Source: Pasteurellaceae bacterium RH1A (GTDB lineage Bacteria > Pseudomonadota > Gammaproteobacteria > Enterobacterales > Pasteurellaceae). From it: 64,000 nt of DNA. Position numbers and translations under genes: made by a program. The DNA lies in NCBI GenBank assembly GCA_012221805.1, contig CP015195.1, positions 1,101,771 to 1,165,770 of the forward strand. Reading direction: 5' to 3'. Shown here piece by piece: positions 8,902-16,261 of this stretch. Position 1 is the stretch's first letter. Each line of letters starts with the position of its first letter. The notes beneath the pieces were generated by a model. That model was not told the DNA's origin, ran no database searches, and worked only from the letters and a program-made list of their open reading frames with translations.

Positions 8902-9561
8902 CTAACATTTAACTTCACAATTTGGATTAAGTGCCTTAAATTTTTCAAGAGCTACTTCATTTTCTTGAAAATAAGAGCGGAAAACAGAGTAACCCATCCA
9001 TAAAATTTTAAGGTTAGGTAATTCCGCAAAAATACTTGATAGTATTTTAATGTTTTCTTCAATGTCCTCTTCACGACATTGAAAACTATCCAATGAAAGC
9101 TCTGATAAATTTTTTAATTTTGCTAAGCCTGTGGGTAAATTACTCTTAAGGTCAAAGCTACCTAATCCTAAATAACTTAAATTTGGTAGATAAGCTAATG
9201 ACTCAATATCAATATCATCGAGAGAAAAACTTGATTTTTCCCCTAAGATCATCCCCATTCTCATGTAGTCAAATCTACATTGTAACGGACTAAAACGCTC
9301 TATTTTTAAGATGGCATCATTTAAAAATTTACGAATATATCCATTCTTATCATTGTACAAATCATTATTATGATAAACAGGGCAGATACCTTTAACATCT
9401 GTACCATACTCTTTTATTAAAGCGCCATAGTTTTCATCGTTGCTATCTTGGCATGTTATCATGAGTGAAAATTTTGTTTGGGGGCTAAGACTTAACCACC
9501 AATCCCAATCTGCCTCAGGGTTACGAGTAATGCTATTTGCTGACAAATTTTGTGTGCTCAT
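8902..9561 (-). CDS. short leucine-rich paralogue without the N-terminal module
   Basis: This 219-residue protein begins almost directly with the Trp-rich segment (ADWDWWLSLSPQTKFSL, residues about 18-34). That segment continues to NDLYNDKNGYIRKFL, and a leucine-rich part follows (IESLAYLPNLSYLGL, LAKLKNLSELSLDSF, AELPNLKILWMG), ending LNPNCEVKC. It thus matches the second half of the 448-residue neighbour and of the broken copy but has none of the 60-residue modules. The start at 9561 has AAGGACG upstream. It is separated from the 384-residue gene upstream by only 17 bp, so the two are surely co-transcribed. The function is unknown. Confidence 0.7.
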   Translation of the reverse strand: MSTQNLSANSITRNPEADWDWWLSLSPQTKFSLMITCQDSNDENYGALIKEYGTDVKGICPVYHNNDLYNDKNGYIRKFLNDAILKIERFSPLQCRFDYMRMGMILGEKSSFSLDDIDIESLAYLPNLSYLGLGSFDLKSNLPTGLAKLKNLSELSLDSFQCREEDIEENIKILSSIFAELPNLKILWMGYSVFRSYFQENEVALEKFKALNPNCEVKC

Positions 9562-9578
9562 AAAAACGTCCTTTCTTT

Positions 9579-10733
9579 TTAAATATATTTAACATTAGCT
9601 AAATTTCTTAATTCTCTGCGTACAATTAGATTACCATACAAATATACGCCCCAAGGTGATCGTGAAAGCTCTATGACATTTAACTTAGCTAGTGAATTTG
9701 CAATTTCAAATAAGGTTTTAATCCCCTCATCTAATTCTTCTTGTGTAATAGTATAGTTAAAATCGGTCTTACTTGATAAAGTTGATATTGTGATTTCGGT
9801 TAATCGCTCTAATTTATCCAATCCCTTTGGTATTTTTGTACAAGCTAATATATCAGCATTAATAAAAACGCTTTTCAGCTTTTTCAAAGTGGCCAATGGC
9901 GCTAAATCAATATTATTATTGAAAGGTACTTTCTCCATATATTCTTCATACGATATTGGATGCATAATGTTTAACTTTTTTAGTTCAAAAATATAATCTG
10001 TCGAAGCAAATTGACATAATCCATATACGTCATCAAGCCGTTTACTATTACGATAAATATCCAGCAATTCTTGCTTATCTTCATCAGAAGCATAACGCGC
10101 TAAATGTTCATGAACGTTATAGATTAATAAATATTTTAAATCAGTCGAAAGGCTAAGCCACCAATTCCAACTTGCTTTATTTTTCGATTTATTAAGTTGA
10201 TCGATAAATTTCGCTCCTAGTTGTTCTGGCTTCCAGGTCTTATCACGCTTAAAACTCGCTTCATTTGACCTCTCATTCCAATGCTCAATACATAAGAGTA
10301 AGATTGCAAGGCTGTTTTCAGGGGTAACTTGCACTGAACCATCATTAAAGAGCTCAATGGTATGTTTAAAGGCATTATCTTCTTCATTGCGATAAATATA
10401 GACTGCACTTTTCTTCTCATCAGAAATATTGACATTATCAGGGTCGTATTTCTGAACAAAATCAATTAAGGCTGTCGCAAATTGGCTTTCAGTCCAATCA
10501 TTTTCATATTTAATATGTTCATACCTACCTTCTTCATTCCTATAATAAGCATAAGCCGCCAATAATCGTAGAGCTTCTAATTGGCTATGAGGCGTAATGC
10601 GAATAGATTTATCGCTTAAGGCCTCAATGGTATGTTTAAAATATTCAACCGGTTGATTAACCGAGCTGTAAGCCGCTTGCCAAGGGAAAATAGCGGATTT
10701 TTTAACGGTAATTTCTTTGGTTTTTGCCACCAT
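9579..10733 (-). CDS. two-module leucine-rich paralogue (uncharacterised), first gene of the array
   Basis: This is a 384-residue protein. The start at 10733 is chosen because GGAG lies 8 bases upstream; the frame is open further, to 10841. Two modules are visible: FKHTIEALSDKSIRITP...FATALIDFVQKYDP and FKHTIELFNDGSVQVTP...QLGAKFIDQL. The Trp-rich segment (SWNWWLSLSTDLKYLLIYN) and a more diverged leucine-rich C-terminus (LATLKKLKSVFINA, LDKLERLTEITIS, AKLNVIELS) follow. It lacks the MNIKKE-type first module of two paralogues. It is the promoter-proximal gene of the minus-strand array, preceded by a terminator-like hairpin at 10861-10893 that could be an attenuator. The function is not known. 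Confidence 0.7.
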   Translation of the reverse strand: MVAKTKEITVKKSAIFPWQAAYSSVNQPVEYFKHTIEALSDKSIRITPHSQLEALRLLAAYAYYRNEEGRYEHIKYENDWTESQFATALIDFVQKYDPDNVNISDEKKSAVYIYRNEEDNAFKHTIELFNDGSVQVTPENSLAILLLCIEHWNERSNEASFKRDKTWKPEQLGAKFIDQLNKSKNKASWNWWLSLSTDLKYLLIYNVHEHLARYASDEDKQELLDIYRNSKRLDDVYGLCQFASTDYIFELKKLNIMHPISYEEYMEKVPFNNNIDLAPLATLKKLKSVFINADILACTKIPKGLDKLERLTEITISTLSSKTDFNYTITQEELDEGIKTLFEIANSLAKLNVIELSRSPWGVYLYGNLIVRRELRNLANVKYI

Positions 10734-10860
10734 AGTCTCATCTCCATTAGGGTGAGGGATAAACAGATCAAATAACAAACCTAGGCTTGCCATCTCGTTT
10801 TCAGTGTTTCTATATAAGCGAAAAGTATAAAAAAACACCAATCAAGCAAACAAACATAAA

Positions 10861-10893
10861 AAAACCACCAAAAAACAGGGTTCTTTGGTGGTT
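10861..10893 (-). terminator. strong hairpin + T-run upstream of the array
   Basis: ACCACCAAA (10864-10872) pairs with TTTGGTGGT (10884-10892). Read on the minus strand, a run of eight T follows the stem, which is a textbook intrinsic terminator. It lies about 130 bp ahead of the first array gene, so it either blocks read-through into the island or acts as an attenuator if the promoter is further upstream. Confidence 0.7.
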
Positions 10894-11208
10894 TGGGGTA
10901 ATCAGATACGAAAAAAACCAGCCAAATAACCAAAAGCTGCTCTACCTTGCCGCCCAAAAGGGCAGCAAGAGGACGAAACGAACTTTTATCTTGTAAATTG
11001 GCGGGTTTTTATACAGTTTAAATGGAACGTAAAAACACGAAAATTGCTCCAGCGTTTGCTTGTTTTTTAAGTATATATTGTTTTTTTTTTGCGCAATCAG
11101 GGGTGGGTTTAGATGATGTAAAAACATTCAATTAGTTTAGAGAAGTTTGCGTGAGATCAAATGAATAGGTAGGCTGCGACATAATTTGGTAAAATTTTGG
11201 GGTTGCCT
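10894..11208. other. AT-rich gap without supported gene
   Basis: Open frames here are short, overlapping and without ribosome sites. The stretch has long T-runs (about 11085-11092), a TATATATT-like patch near 11070, and composition like the island. I see no gene or repeat beyond a loose inverted repeat (GCCGCCCAAAAGGGCAGC) near 10950. Promoters for the array may lie here. Confidence 0.4.
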
Positions 11209-11364
11209 ACCGCTTGTCACTCAATGGGAAATCTATTTTCACCAGATAAATCACAGGCACACAGTCAATAAAATGGAACCATCGTTCCAATTCTTATGTT
11301 TTTATGATGTATTGGAACTGTACTTCCATTTCTTCCCAGCTTAATTTGTGAGACAGTGTCTCAC
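11209..11364 (+). repeat. right island-flanking direct repeat with operator-like palindromes
   Basis: This is the partner of 4351-4491 in the same orientation. It holds ACCGCTTGT, TGGAACCATCGTTCCAA (about 11273-11290), TTGGAACTGTACTTCCATT, and the perfect dyad GTGAGACAGTGTCTCAC (11348-11364). About 15 extra bases lie in its middle compared with the left copy. The two copies enclose 6.7 kb with the exonuclease gene and the paralogue array. Confidence 0.75.
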
Positions 11365-11436
11365 GATTTTGAAGATCCAAATAAAACTTACCCACTAGGG
11401 AAGATGTTTCAAGTATAAAAAATAATCTCTTTGATA

Positions 11437-11490
11437 CCTAGCACGGCAGAGCCGTACTAGGTTACGGATAGTTCAGCCCCTTTGGGGCTG
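11437..11490. repeat. block of two palindromes
   Basis: CCTAGcACGGC / GCCGTaCTAGG (11437-11461) and CAGCCCC / GGGGCTG (11474-11490) stand one after the other. They are followed by a looser GAGCA...TGCTC pair near 11500-11520. There is no gene around. It looks like a short dispersed repeat or non-autonomous element remnant; only one copy is in the window. Confidence 0.5.
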
Positions 11491-11552
11491 TGAAGTTAAG
11501 AGCAACAAAGCTGCTCACCTATTAGCGGCCTGAGAACAGGACATAAAAAAGC

Positions 11553-11586
11553 AGTCAGATTTTGTTAATTTTTGCCAAAATCTGAC
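11553..11586. terminator. inverted repeat containing an uptake-type word
   Basis: AGTCAGATTTTG pairs with CAAAATCTGAC, and the second arm runs into the uptake-type word ACCGCTTGC. Such uptake-word hairpins act as terminators in Pasteurellaceae. No gene ends close by, so the transcript it serves is unclear. Confidence 0.45.
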
Positions 11587-11643
11587 CGCTTGCTACTGTT
11601 TATCGCTTAATCATAAAAATCAAACTAACAGGCAAGATTCCCC

Positions 11644-11691
11644 TTTACATTCTCTTTTTCTTCCCCCTATAATGTGTTTACATTTTTAAAC
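11644..11691 (+). promoter_or_regulatory. sigma-70 promoter and operator of the ArsR-type gene
   Basis: TTTACA (11644-11649) and TATAAT (11668-11673) are spaced by 18 bp. Just downstream, over the expected start point, is GTTTACATTTTTAAAC (11676-11691). The same element, as a perfect 7+7 dyad, stands upstream of the next gene at 12134-12149. Together they suggest autorepression. Confidence 0.7.
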
Positions 11692-11708
11692 TTATAAGCA
11701 AGTCTATT

Positions 11709-12026
11709 ATGCCCCAGCAAACAATGCAACTGATGAAGGATTGTATTCCTGTCTTTACCGTCTTAAGCGATGAAAACCGCCATAAAATTCTGCGGCTCTT
11801 ACTGGAAAACGGCAGAATGAACGTGAATGAGATTACCGATCACCTGCACCTTTCTCGCCCTGCGGTGTCGCATCATTTGAAGATTATGTTGCAAGCCGGC
11901 ACGGTGGCGGTGGAGCAGGTAGGCAAGGAACGGTTTTATTCGCTGGCAATGGCTGAGCAGGTGGCGAAATTAAGGGAACTGGTTGCGCTCATGGCGGTTC
12001 ATTGTCCAGAAACACAAGTGAATTAA
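11709..12026 (+). CDS. ArsR/SmtB-family transcriptional regulator
   Basis: This is a 105-residue winged-helix repressor of the ArsR type. The helix-turn-helix is at about residues 38-62 (NVNEITDHLHLSRPAVSHHLKIMLQAG), followed by the wing 'VAVEQVGKERFYSL'. Cysteines at residue 12 (MKDCIPVF) and near the C-terminus (VHCPE) could sense metals, electrophiles or oxidants, but no classical metal site (ELCVCDL) is present. The palindrome at its own promoter and before the oxidoreductase gene suggests it represses itself and that gene, as NemR-type or other thiol regulators do for Old Yellow Enzymes. The inducer is unknown. Confidence 0.85.
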   Translation: MPQQTMQLMKDCIPVFTVLSDENRHKILRLLLENGRMNVNEITDHLHLSRPAVSHHLKIMLQAGTVAVEQVGKERFYSLAMAEQVAKLRELVALMAVHCPETQVN

Positions 12027-12033
12027 GATATAT

Positions 12034-12107
12034 GTAAGGACGCAGACATGCGTCGCAAACCTTATCAGAATGCATATATCGCTCGGACGCATGCAATGCG
12101 TCCCTAC
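12034..12107. repeat. palindromic intergenic repeat of the 'GGACGCAT' type
   Basis: GTAAGGACGCAGACATGCGTC and, 40 bases on, CGGACGCATGCAATGCGTCC...TAC form an imperfect inverted pair in the gap between the regulator and the oxidoreductase. It is unlike the REP doublets in the rest of the window. It may end the regulator's transcript. Confidence 0.55.
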
Positions 12108-12133
12108 AAGACCCTATTTTTTTATCCGAATAA

Positions 12134-12149
12134 GTTTAAATTTTTAAAC
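12134..12149. promoter_or_regulatory. operator-like palindrome before the oxidoreductase gene
   Basis: GTTTAAATTTTTAAAC has perfect 7-bp arms around TT. It differs by one base from the element over the regulator promoter (11676-11691) and lies 22 bp before the ATG at 12172. It is a probable binding site of the ArsR-type regulator. Confidence 0.65.
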
Positions 12150-12171
12150 TATTAAACATAAGGAAAACACA

Positions 12172-13383
12172 ATGCTATTTGATACCTTTACCTTTCAAAA
12201 CGGCAAAACCGCCAAAAATCGTATTTTTAAATCGGCAATGGAAGAACAATTAGCCCAGGAAAGTCAGCCAACAGAAAAACTGGTTAAGCTCTACGACACT
12301 TGGGCCAAGGGTGGGGCTGGTGTGCTGGTTACTGGCAATGTGATGGTGGCGGAAAATGGCAAGGGATCGCTCAAAGATGTGGTGGTCTCAGACGATCGTA
12401 GCCTGCCAATGCTGAAAAAATGGGCGGCAGCGGGCAGGCAAAACGACACGCTTTTGATTATGCAGATCAACCACGCTGGCAAGCAGTCGCCAGCCGCGGT
12501 AAACAAAAGGCCCCTGGCCCCAAGTGCCGTGCCACTGGTGGGGATGGACGGCTTTATCAATCCGCCACGGGAGCTGGCCGCTGACGAAATTGAGCGCTTG
12601 ATTGAGCAGTTTGTACAGACGGCGGTGATTGCTGAACAAGCGGGCTTTTCAGGCGTGCAAATCCACGCTGCCCACGGCTATCTCATTAGCCAATTTCTCT
12701 CGCCCCTCCACAACCGCCGTACCGACAAATGGGGCGGTTCGCTGGAAAATCGAATGCAGTTCTTGCTGGCAATCTATCAAGGTATTCGGGCCAAGGTGGG
12801 CAAGGATTTCTTGGTGGGCGTGAAACTCAACTCGGCCGACTTCCAAAAGGGCGGTTTTGACGAAGCAGAGTCGGTGCAGGTGGTGGCGAAACTCTCCCAA
12901 TTAGGCATTGATTTTATTGAAATTTCAGGCGGCAACTACGAAAGCCCGCAAATGCTGGCAGAGAAATCCAGCACTCAAAAACGGGAAGCCTTCTTCCTAG
13001 ATTACGCCGAAAAAGCCCGATCCGTCAGCCAAGTGCCGCTCATTATTACAGGCGGTTTTCGCTCGCAAGCGGCCATGGAAAATGCTTTAACCAGCGGTGC
13101 GGTGGACTTGGTCGGCGTGGCTCGCCCCTTCGCCCTTGTGCCTGATTTAGCCAACCAAATCCAGGCTGGCACTTATCAAACGCTGGAAACCAAGCGGATT
13201 AAAACGGGTTTTAGCCCTGTGGACAAGAAGGCCGGGGCAATGCTGGAAATGAACTGGTATATGAGCCAAATGGACTTAATCGGCCAGGGAAAATCACCCA
13301 ACTTAAGGCTTTTGCCTTGGAAGGTCTTGTTCAAAACCCTGTGGGAAAATGGCAAAGCGGGTTTAAATACGGGGCGGAGCTAG
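12172..13383 (+). CDS. NADH:flavin oxidoreductase, Old Yellow Enzyme family
   Basis: This is a 403-residue FMN-dependent TIM-barrel ene-reductase that would reduce activated C=C bonds or other electrophiles with NAD(P)H. Family marks are: the N-terminal 'LKNRIFKSAM'-like segment (KTAKNRIFKSAMEE), the active-site 'QINHAGKQS' (about 100-108), 'FSGVQIHAAHGYLISQFLSP' (His pair), 'NRRTDKWGGSLENRMQFLL', and the phosphate-binding 'ITGGFRS' and 'VDLVGVARPFALVPDL' near the C-terminus. It has no extra 4Fe-4S/FAD half, so it is a short, YqjM/NemA-like form. Shared operators link it to the ArsR-type regulator. The substrate is unknown. Confidence 0.88.
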   Translation: MLFDTFTFQNGKTAKNRIFKSAMEEQLAQESQPTEKLVKLYDTWAKGGAGVLVTGNVMVAENGKGSLKDVVVSDDRSLPMLKKWAAAGRQNDTLLIMQINHAGKQSPAAVNKRPLAPSAVPLVGMDGFINPPRELAADEIERLIEQFVQTAVIAEQAGFSGVQIHAAHGYLISQFLSPLHNRRTDKWGGSLENRMQFLLAIYQGIRAKVGKDFLVGVKLNSADFQKGGFDEAESVQVVAKLSQLGIDFIEISGGNYESPQMLAEKSSTQKREAFFLDYAEKARSVSQVPLIITGGFRSQAAMENALTSGAVDLVGVARPFALVPDLANQIQAGTYQTLETKRIKTGFSPVDKKAGAMLEMNWYMSQMDLIGQGKSPNLRLLPWKVLFKTLWENGKAGLNTGRS

Positions 13384-13387
13384 GGCT

Positions 13388-13447
13388 TGCAAGCGGTCAA
13401 ATTTTTCTTATTTTTTGCAAGAAATTATGCAAAAATGACCGCTTGTT
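13388..13447. terminator. paired uptake words forming a terminator hairpin
   Basis: GCAAGCGGTCAAATTTTTC and the opposed GCAAAAATGACCGCTTGT form an imperfect stem directly behind the oxidoreductase stop codon. Uptake words in inverted pairs are common terminators in this family. Confidence 0.65.
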
Positions 13448-13491
13448 GAATAGTCTTTAACATCAAAATGATATGCTAATCAAGGAACACT

Positions 13492-14346
13492 ATGTCTGAC
13501 ATCAAAATCCACTGCCTAACCACGGGTTGGGTGCAAATTAAGGTTCATCACCAGCTAGCTCGTCTCTTTTTACGCCCCTTGCGTGTCCTGGACGTGCTGA
13601 CCGATATGAAATGGTCGCCGAAATTGCCTATCGGCTGCTGGCTGATTGAACACCCTGAAGGCTTGATTATGGTCGATACAGGCGAATCCAGCCGAGCCAA
13701 TGACAAGGGCTATCAACCTTGGTGGCATCCATTTATGCAGTTTTGCGAACGCCGTGGCGTGCTGCCTAGCCAAGAAGTGGGGGCGGTGTTAAAGGCTAAG
13801 GGCTTTGATCCGCTGGCAGTCAAAACCGTGGTGATGACCCATATGCACGGCGATCACGCAGGCGGGCTTGGCAATTTCCCTAACAGCCGTTTTGTGTTAA
13901 GCGAGCAGGAAAAACAGGCCATTGATGCCAGGAATGCGGCCTTTAATGGCTATTTAAAAATGCACTATCCTAGCTGGTTCAAGCCTGAAGCCATCAAGTT
14001 TGACGGCGGGGCTTTTGAGAATTTTGAGCACTGCCACAAGCTAACGGCTGACGGCAAAGTCTTGCTCATTCCAACGCCAGGCCATACGCTGGGGCATTTG
14101 TCGGTGGTGGTGGATCAGGGCGATCATTATGTGCTGATTGCAGGCGATGCGTCCTATGCGGAAGACTATCTGCTCAAGGGCGAAGTGGACGGGGTATGTA
14201 TAGATGAAAAACTGCATGAGCAATCCACCGCCCAACTGCGTGAACTCTGTCGCCGCAAGCCCACCATTACCCAGTTTGCTCACGATAGCGAGAGCGAAAC
14301 ACGTTTGTTGGCCAAAACCTTCACTGTGCCTGAAAGCGTTTTTTAA
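13492..14346 (+). CDS. metallo-beta-lactamase-fold hydrolase (AHL-lactonase-like)
   Basis: This is a 284-residue metallohydrolase with two metal sites. The signature HxHxDH is at 'MTHMHGDHAGG' (about residues 115-125), with further ligands at 'PTPGHTLGHLS' (His), 'IAGDASYA' (Asp) and 'QFAHDSES' (His). The overall order resembles N-acyl-homoserine-lactonase-type proteins of the MBL superfamily. Real lactonase activity cannot be inferred, since related enzymes hydrolyse many esters and lactones. No signal peptide is seen, so it is likely cytosolic. It stands alone between two terminators. Detoxification beside the oxidoreductase gene is possible. Confidence 0.8.
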   Translation: MSDIKIHCLTTGWVQIKVHHQLARLFLRPLRVLDVLTDMKWSPKLPIGCWLIEHPEGLIMVDTGESSRANDKGYQPWWHPFMQFCERRGVLPSQEVGAVLKAKGFDPLAVKTVVMTHMHGDHAGGLGNFPNSRFVLSEQEKQAIDARNAAFNGYLKMHYPSWFKPEAIKFDGGAFENFEHCHKLTADGKVLLIPTPGHTLGHLSVVVDQGDHYVLIAGDASYAEDYLLKGEVDGVCIDEKLHEQSTAQLRELCRRKPTITQFAHDSESETRLLAKTFTVPESVF

Positions 14347-14410
14347 AGCGCTAGCCTTTTGCCAACATTTTGCAAAATCTTCCCCAAATTCAACCGCATG
14401 TTATGCCTTA

Positions 14411-14433
14411 ATGCCCTATAATAGGGCATTTTT
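14411..14433 (+). terminator. intrinsic terminator after the hydrolase gene
   Basis: ATGCCCTATAATAGGGCAT followed by TTTTT forms a short stem with a T-run. The loop region also reads TATAAT, so it could double as a -10 element for the DUF1989 gene at 14456. Confidence 0.65.
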
Positions 14434-14455
14434 CATTTCCTGATCTTGGAGAATT

Positions 14456-15040
14456 ATGATGCAACAAACCTATTGGATTGAGCCTTGCAGTGGACTGGGC
14501 TTGGCGGTGAAGGCGGGGCAGTTTATCAGTGTGATCAATGTTGAAGGTGGCCAAGTCGCAGACTTTTTTGCCGAGTGTCTGGACGAGCCAACCGAATTTT
14601 TATCGGCGGCAGTTACCCTTGATAGCAACGAATCTCTTAGGCTTAATCTGAATGATCTGATCTACACCAACCGCTATCGCCCAATGTTTAAGCTGATTGA
14701 AGACGATGTGGGCAAGCACGATTTGCTCTTTCCCTGCTGCCGCCCTGAAACCTATGACTTCTTCTATCAAAATGGTCAAGGCCACCCCAACTGCTTTGAT
14801 AACATCAACCAAGCCTTGGGCAGTCAGCGATCACTGATTCAGCCCATCAATCTCTTTATGCACACTCAAGTGGACGAGCAGGGCAAGATCCACATTCACC
14901 CATCGCCAGCCAAGGCAGGGGATCGGGTCATCCTGCAAGCCTTGATGGATGCTCGTATTGGCATTGCGGCTTGTAGTGTGTCGGAAGGCGTTTGTAATAA
15001 TGGCAGGTGTACCGCCATTCAGGTGGTGGTGAGCGGGTAG
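14456..15040 (+). CDS. DUF1989 / urea carboxylase-associated family protein
   Basis: This 194-residue protein is of the DUF1989 type, often found beside urea carboxylase or aminomethyl-transfer genes. It shows 'VEGGQVADFFAECLDEPTEFLSAAVTLDSN', 'DDVGKHDLLFPCCRPETYDFFY', 'HPNCFDNINQAL' and the Cys-rich end 'CSVSEGVCNNGRCTAIQVVV', which probably form a metal site. No urea carboxylase or allophanate hydrolase gene is nearby, so its usual context is missing. An ATGATG start at 14456 follows CTTGGAGAATT. The biochemical role is not established. Confidence 0.8.
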   Translation: MMQQTYWIEPCSGLGLAVKAGQFISVINVEGGQVADFFAECLDEPTEFLSAAVTLDSNESLRLNLNDLIYTNRYRPMFKLIEDDVGKHDLLFPCCRPETYDFFYQNGQGHPNCFDNINQALGSQRSLIQPINLFMHTQVDEQGKIHIHPSPAKAGDRVILQALMDARIGIAACSVSEGVCNNGRCTAIQVVVSG

Positions 15041-15143
15041 GATTTTTTGCGATTCGATCGAAAAATGACTAATTTAGGCTTGCAAGGCTGAATTTTTGCC
15101 TTATACTTAACTGTAAGTTTTACCAGTATCAAGACAGAAAAGC

Positions 15144-16147
15144 ATGACCAAAACCGAGCTTATCCGCTCATCAGTAGCGGAGTATTTAACCTTTATCACT
15201 GCCACGGGCGAGAACCAAATCAACGCCGTTTATGCCGATGAAAATGTCTGGCTAAGTCAGAAAATGATGGGGATGTTGTATGATATTGAATCGCACACCG
15301 TTACCTATCATTTAAAAAAAATCTTTCAGACAATGAGTTAGCGGAAGATTCAGTTACTCGAAAATTTCGAGTAACTGCCGACGACGGCAAAAACTATAAC
15401 ATCAAGCACTACAATCTTTCCGCCATTATTGCCGTGGGTTACAAGGTCAATTCTGAGCGAGCGGTGCAGTTTCGCAAGTGGGCGACGGAGATTATCCAAA
15501 CCTACACCATCAAGGGCTTTGCGATGGATGATGAGCGGCTCAAAAATGACGGCACGATTTTGGGCAAGAAATACTTTGAAGAACAACTGGCCCGCATTCG
15601 GGAAATCCGCTTGTCGGAACGCAAGTTCTACCAAAAAATCACCGATATTTACGCCACATCGGTGGACTACGACCGCACCGCCAGCACCACCAAACGCTTT
15701 TTCGCTACTGTGCAGAACAAGCTCCACTGGGCTATCCACGGGCATACCGCCCCTGAGCTGATTGTCGAACGAGCCAACGCCAGCCAGCCCAATATGGGGC
15801 TGACCAGTTGGAAGGACGCACCGCAGGGCAAAATTCATTCCTTTGATGTCGTGGTCGCCAAAAATTACCTGACCGACAGTGAGCTTGCCCAACTGCAACG
15901 GCTGGTGTCTGCCTATTTGGATATGGCAGAAGATATGGCGCAACGCCAAATCCCGATGACAATGCAGGACTGGGAAAATCGGCTCAATCGCTTTTTAGAT
16001 GCCACCGACCGAGCCATTTTGCGAGATGCAGGCAAGGTCAGTACCGAAATTGCCAAAGCTCACGCACTTAGTGAATTTGAGAAATATCGAGTGATTCAAG
16101 ACCGAGAATTTGAAAGCGATTTCGACCGAATGCTACGGGGAGAATAG
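15144..16147 (+). pseudogene. RhuM-family protein, frameshifted
   Basis: RhuM proteins (about 330 residues) are virulence- or mobility-associated factors of unknown activity. The N-terminal frame from 15144 (NQINAVYADENVWLSQKMMGMLYDIESHTVTYHLKKIF) stops early. Restoring one T in the CTTTC stretch at 15322-15326 continues it as SDNELAEDSVTRKFRVTADDGKNY...GYKVNSERAVQFRKWA and on to the end at 16147 without another stop. A start at 15434 could express only the C-terminal two thirds. Upstream is a plausible promoter area after the DUF1989 gene; downstream is a terminator. The lesion may be genuine decay or an assembly error. Confidence 0.85.
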
Positions 16148-16165
16148 AATAAATATAAGCACAAA

Positions 16166-16250
16166 AAAACCGCCCATCTAGGCGGTTTTCTTACAAGCGG
16201 TCATCTTTGGCAAGATTTTTGCAAATTTCTGGCCTTTTTAAACCGCTTGT
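16166..16250. terminator. intrinsic terminator plus paired uptake words
   Basis: AAAACCGCCCATCTAGGCGGTTTT (16166-16189; stem CCGCC/GGCGG) is bidirectional. Next to it are ACAAGCGGT (16193-16201) and ACCGCTTGT (16242-16250) in inverted orientation. It separates the convergent rhuM and pckA genes. Confidence 0.75.
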
Positions 16251-16261
16251 TGAAGGCTTAC

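Noticed and set aside
15350..15949. 199-codon open frame antisense to rhuM
   Set aside because: The plus-strand RhuM sequence is clearly the coding one once a single base is restored; the antisense product has no recognisable features.
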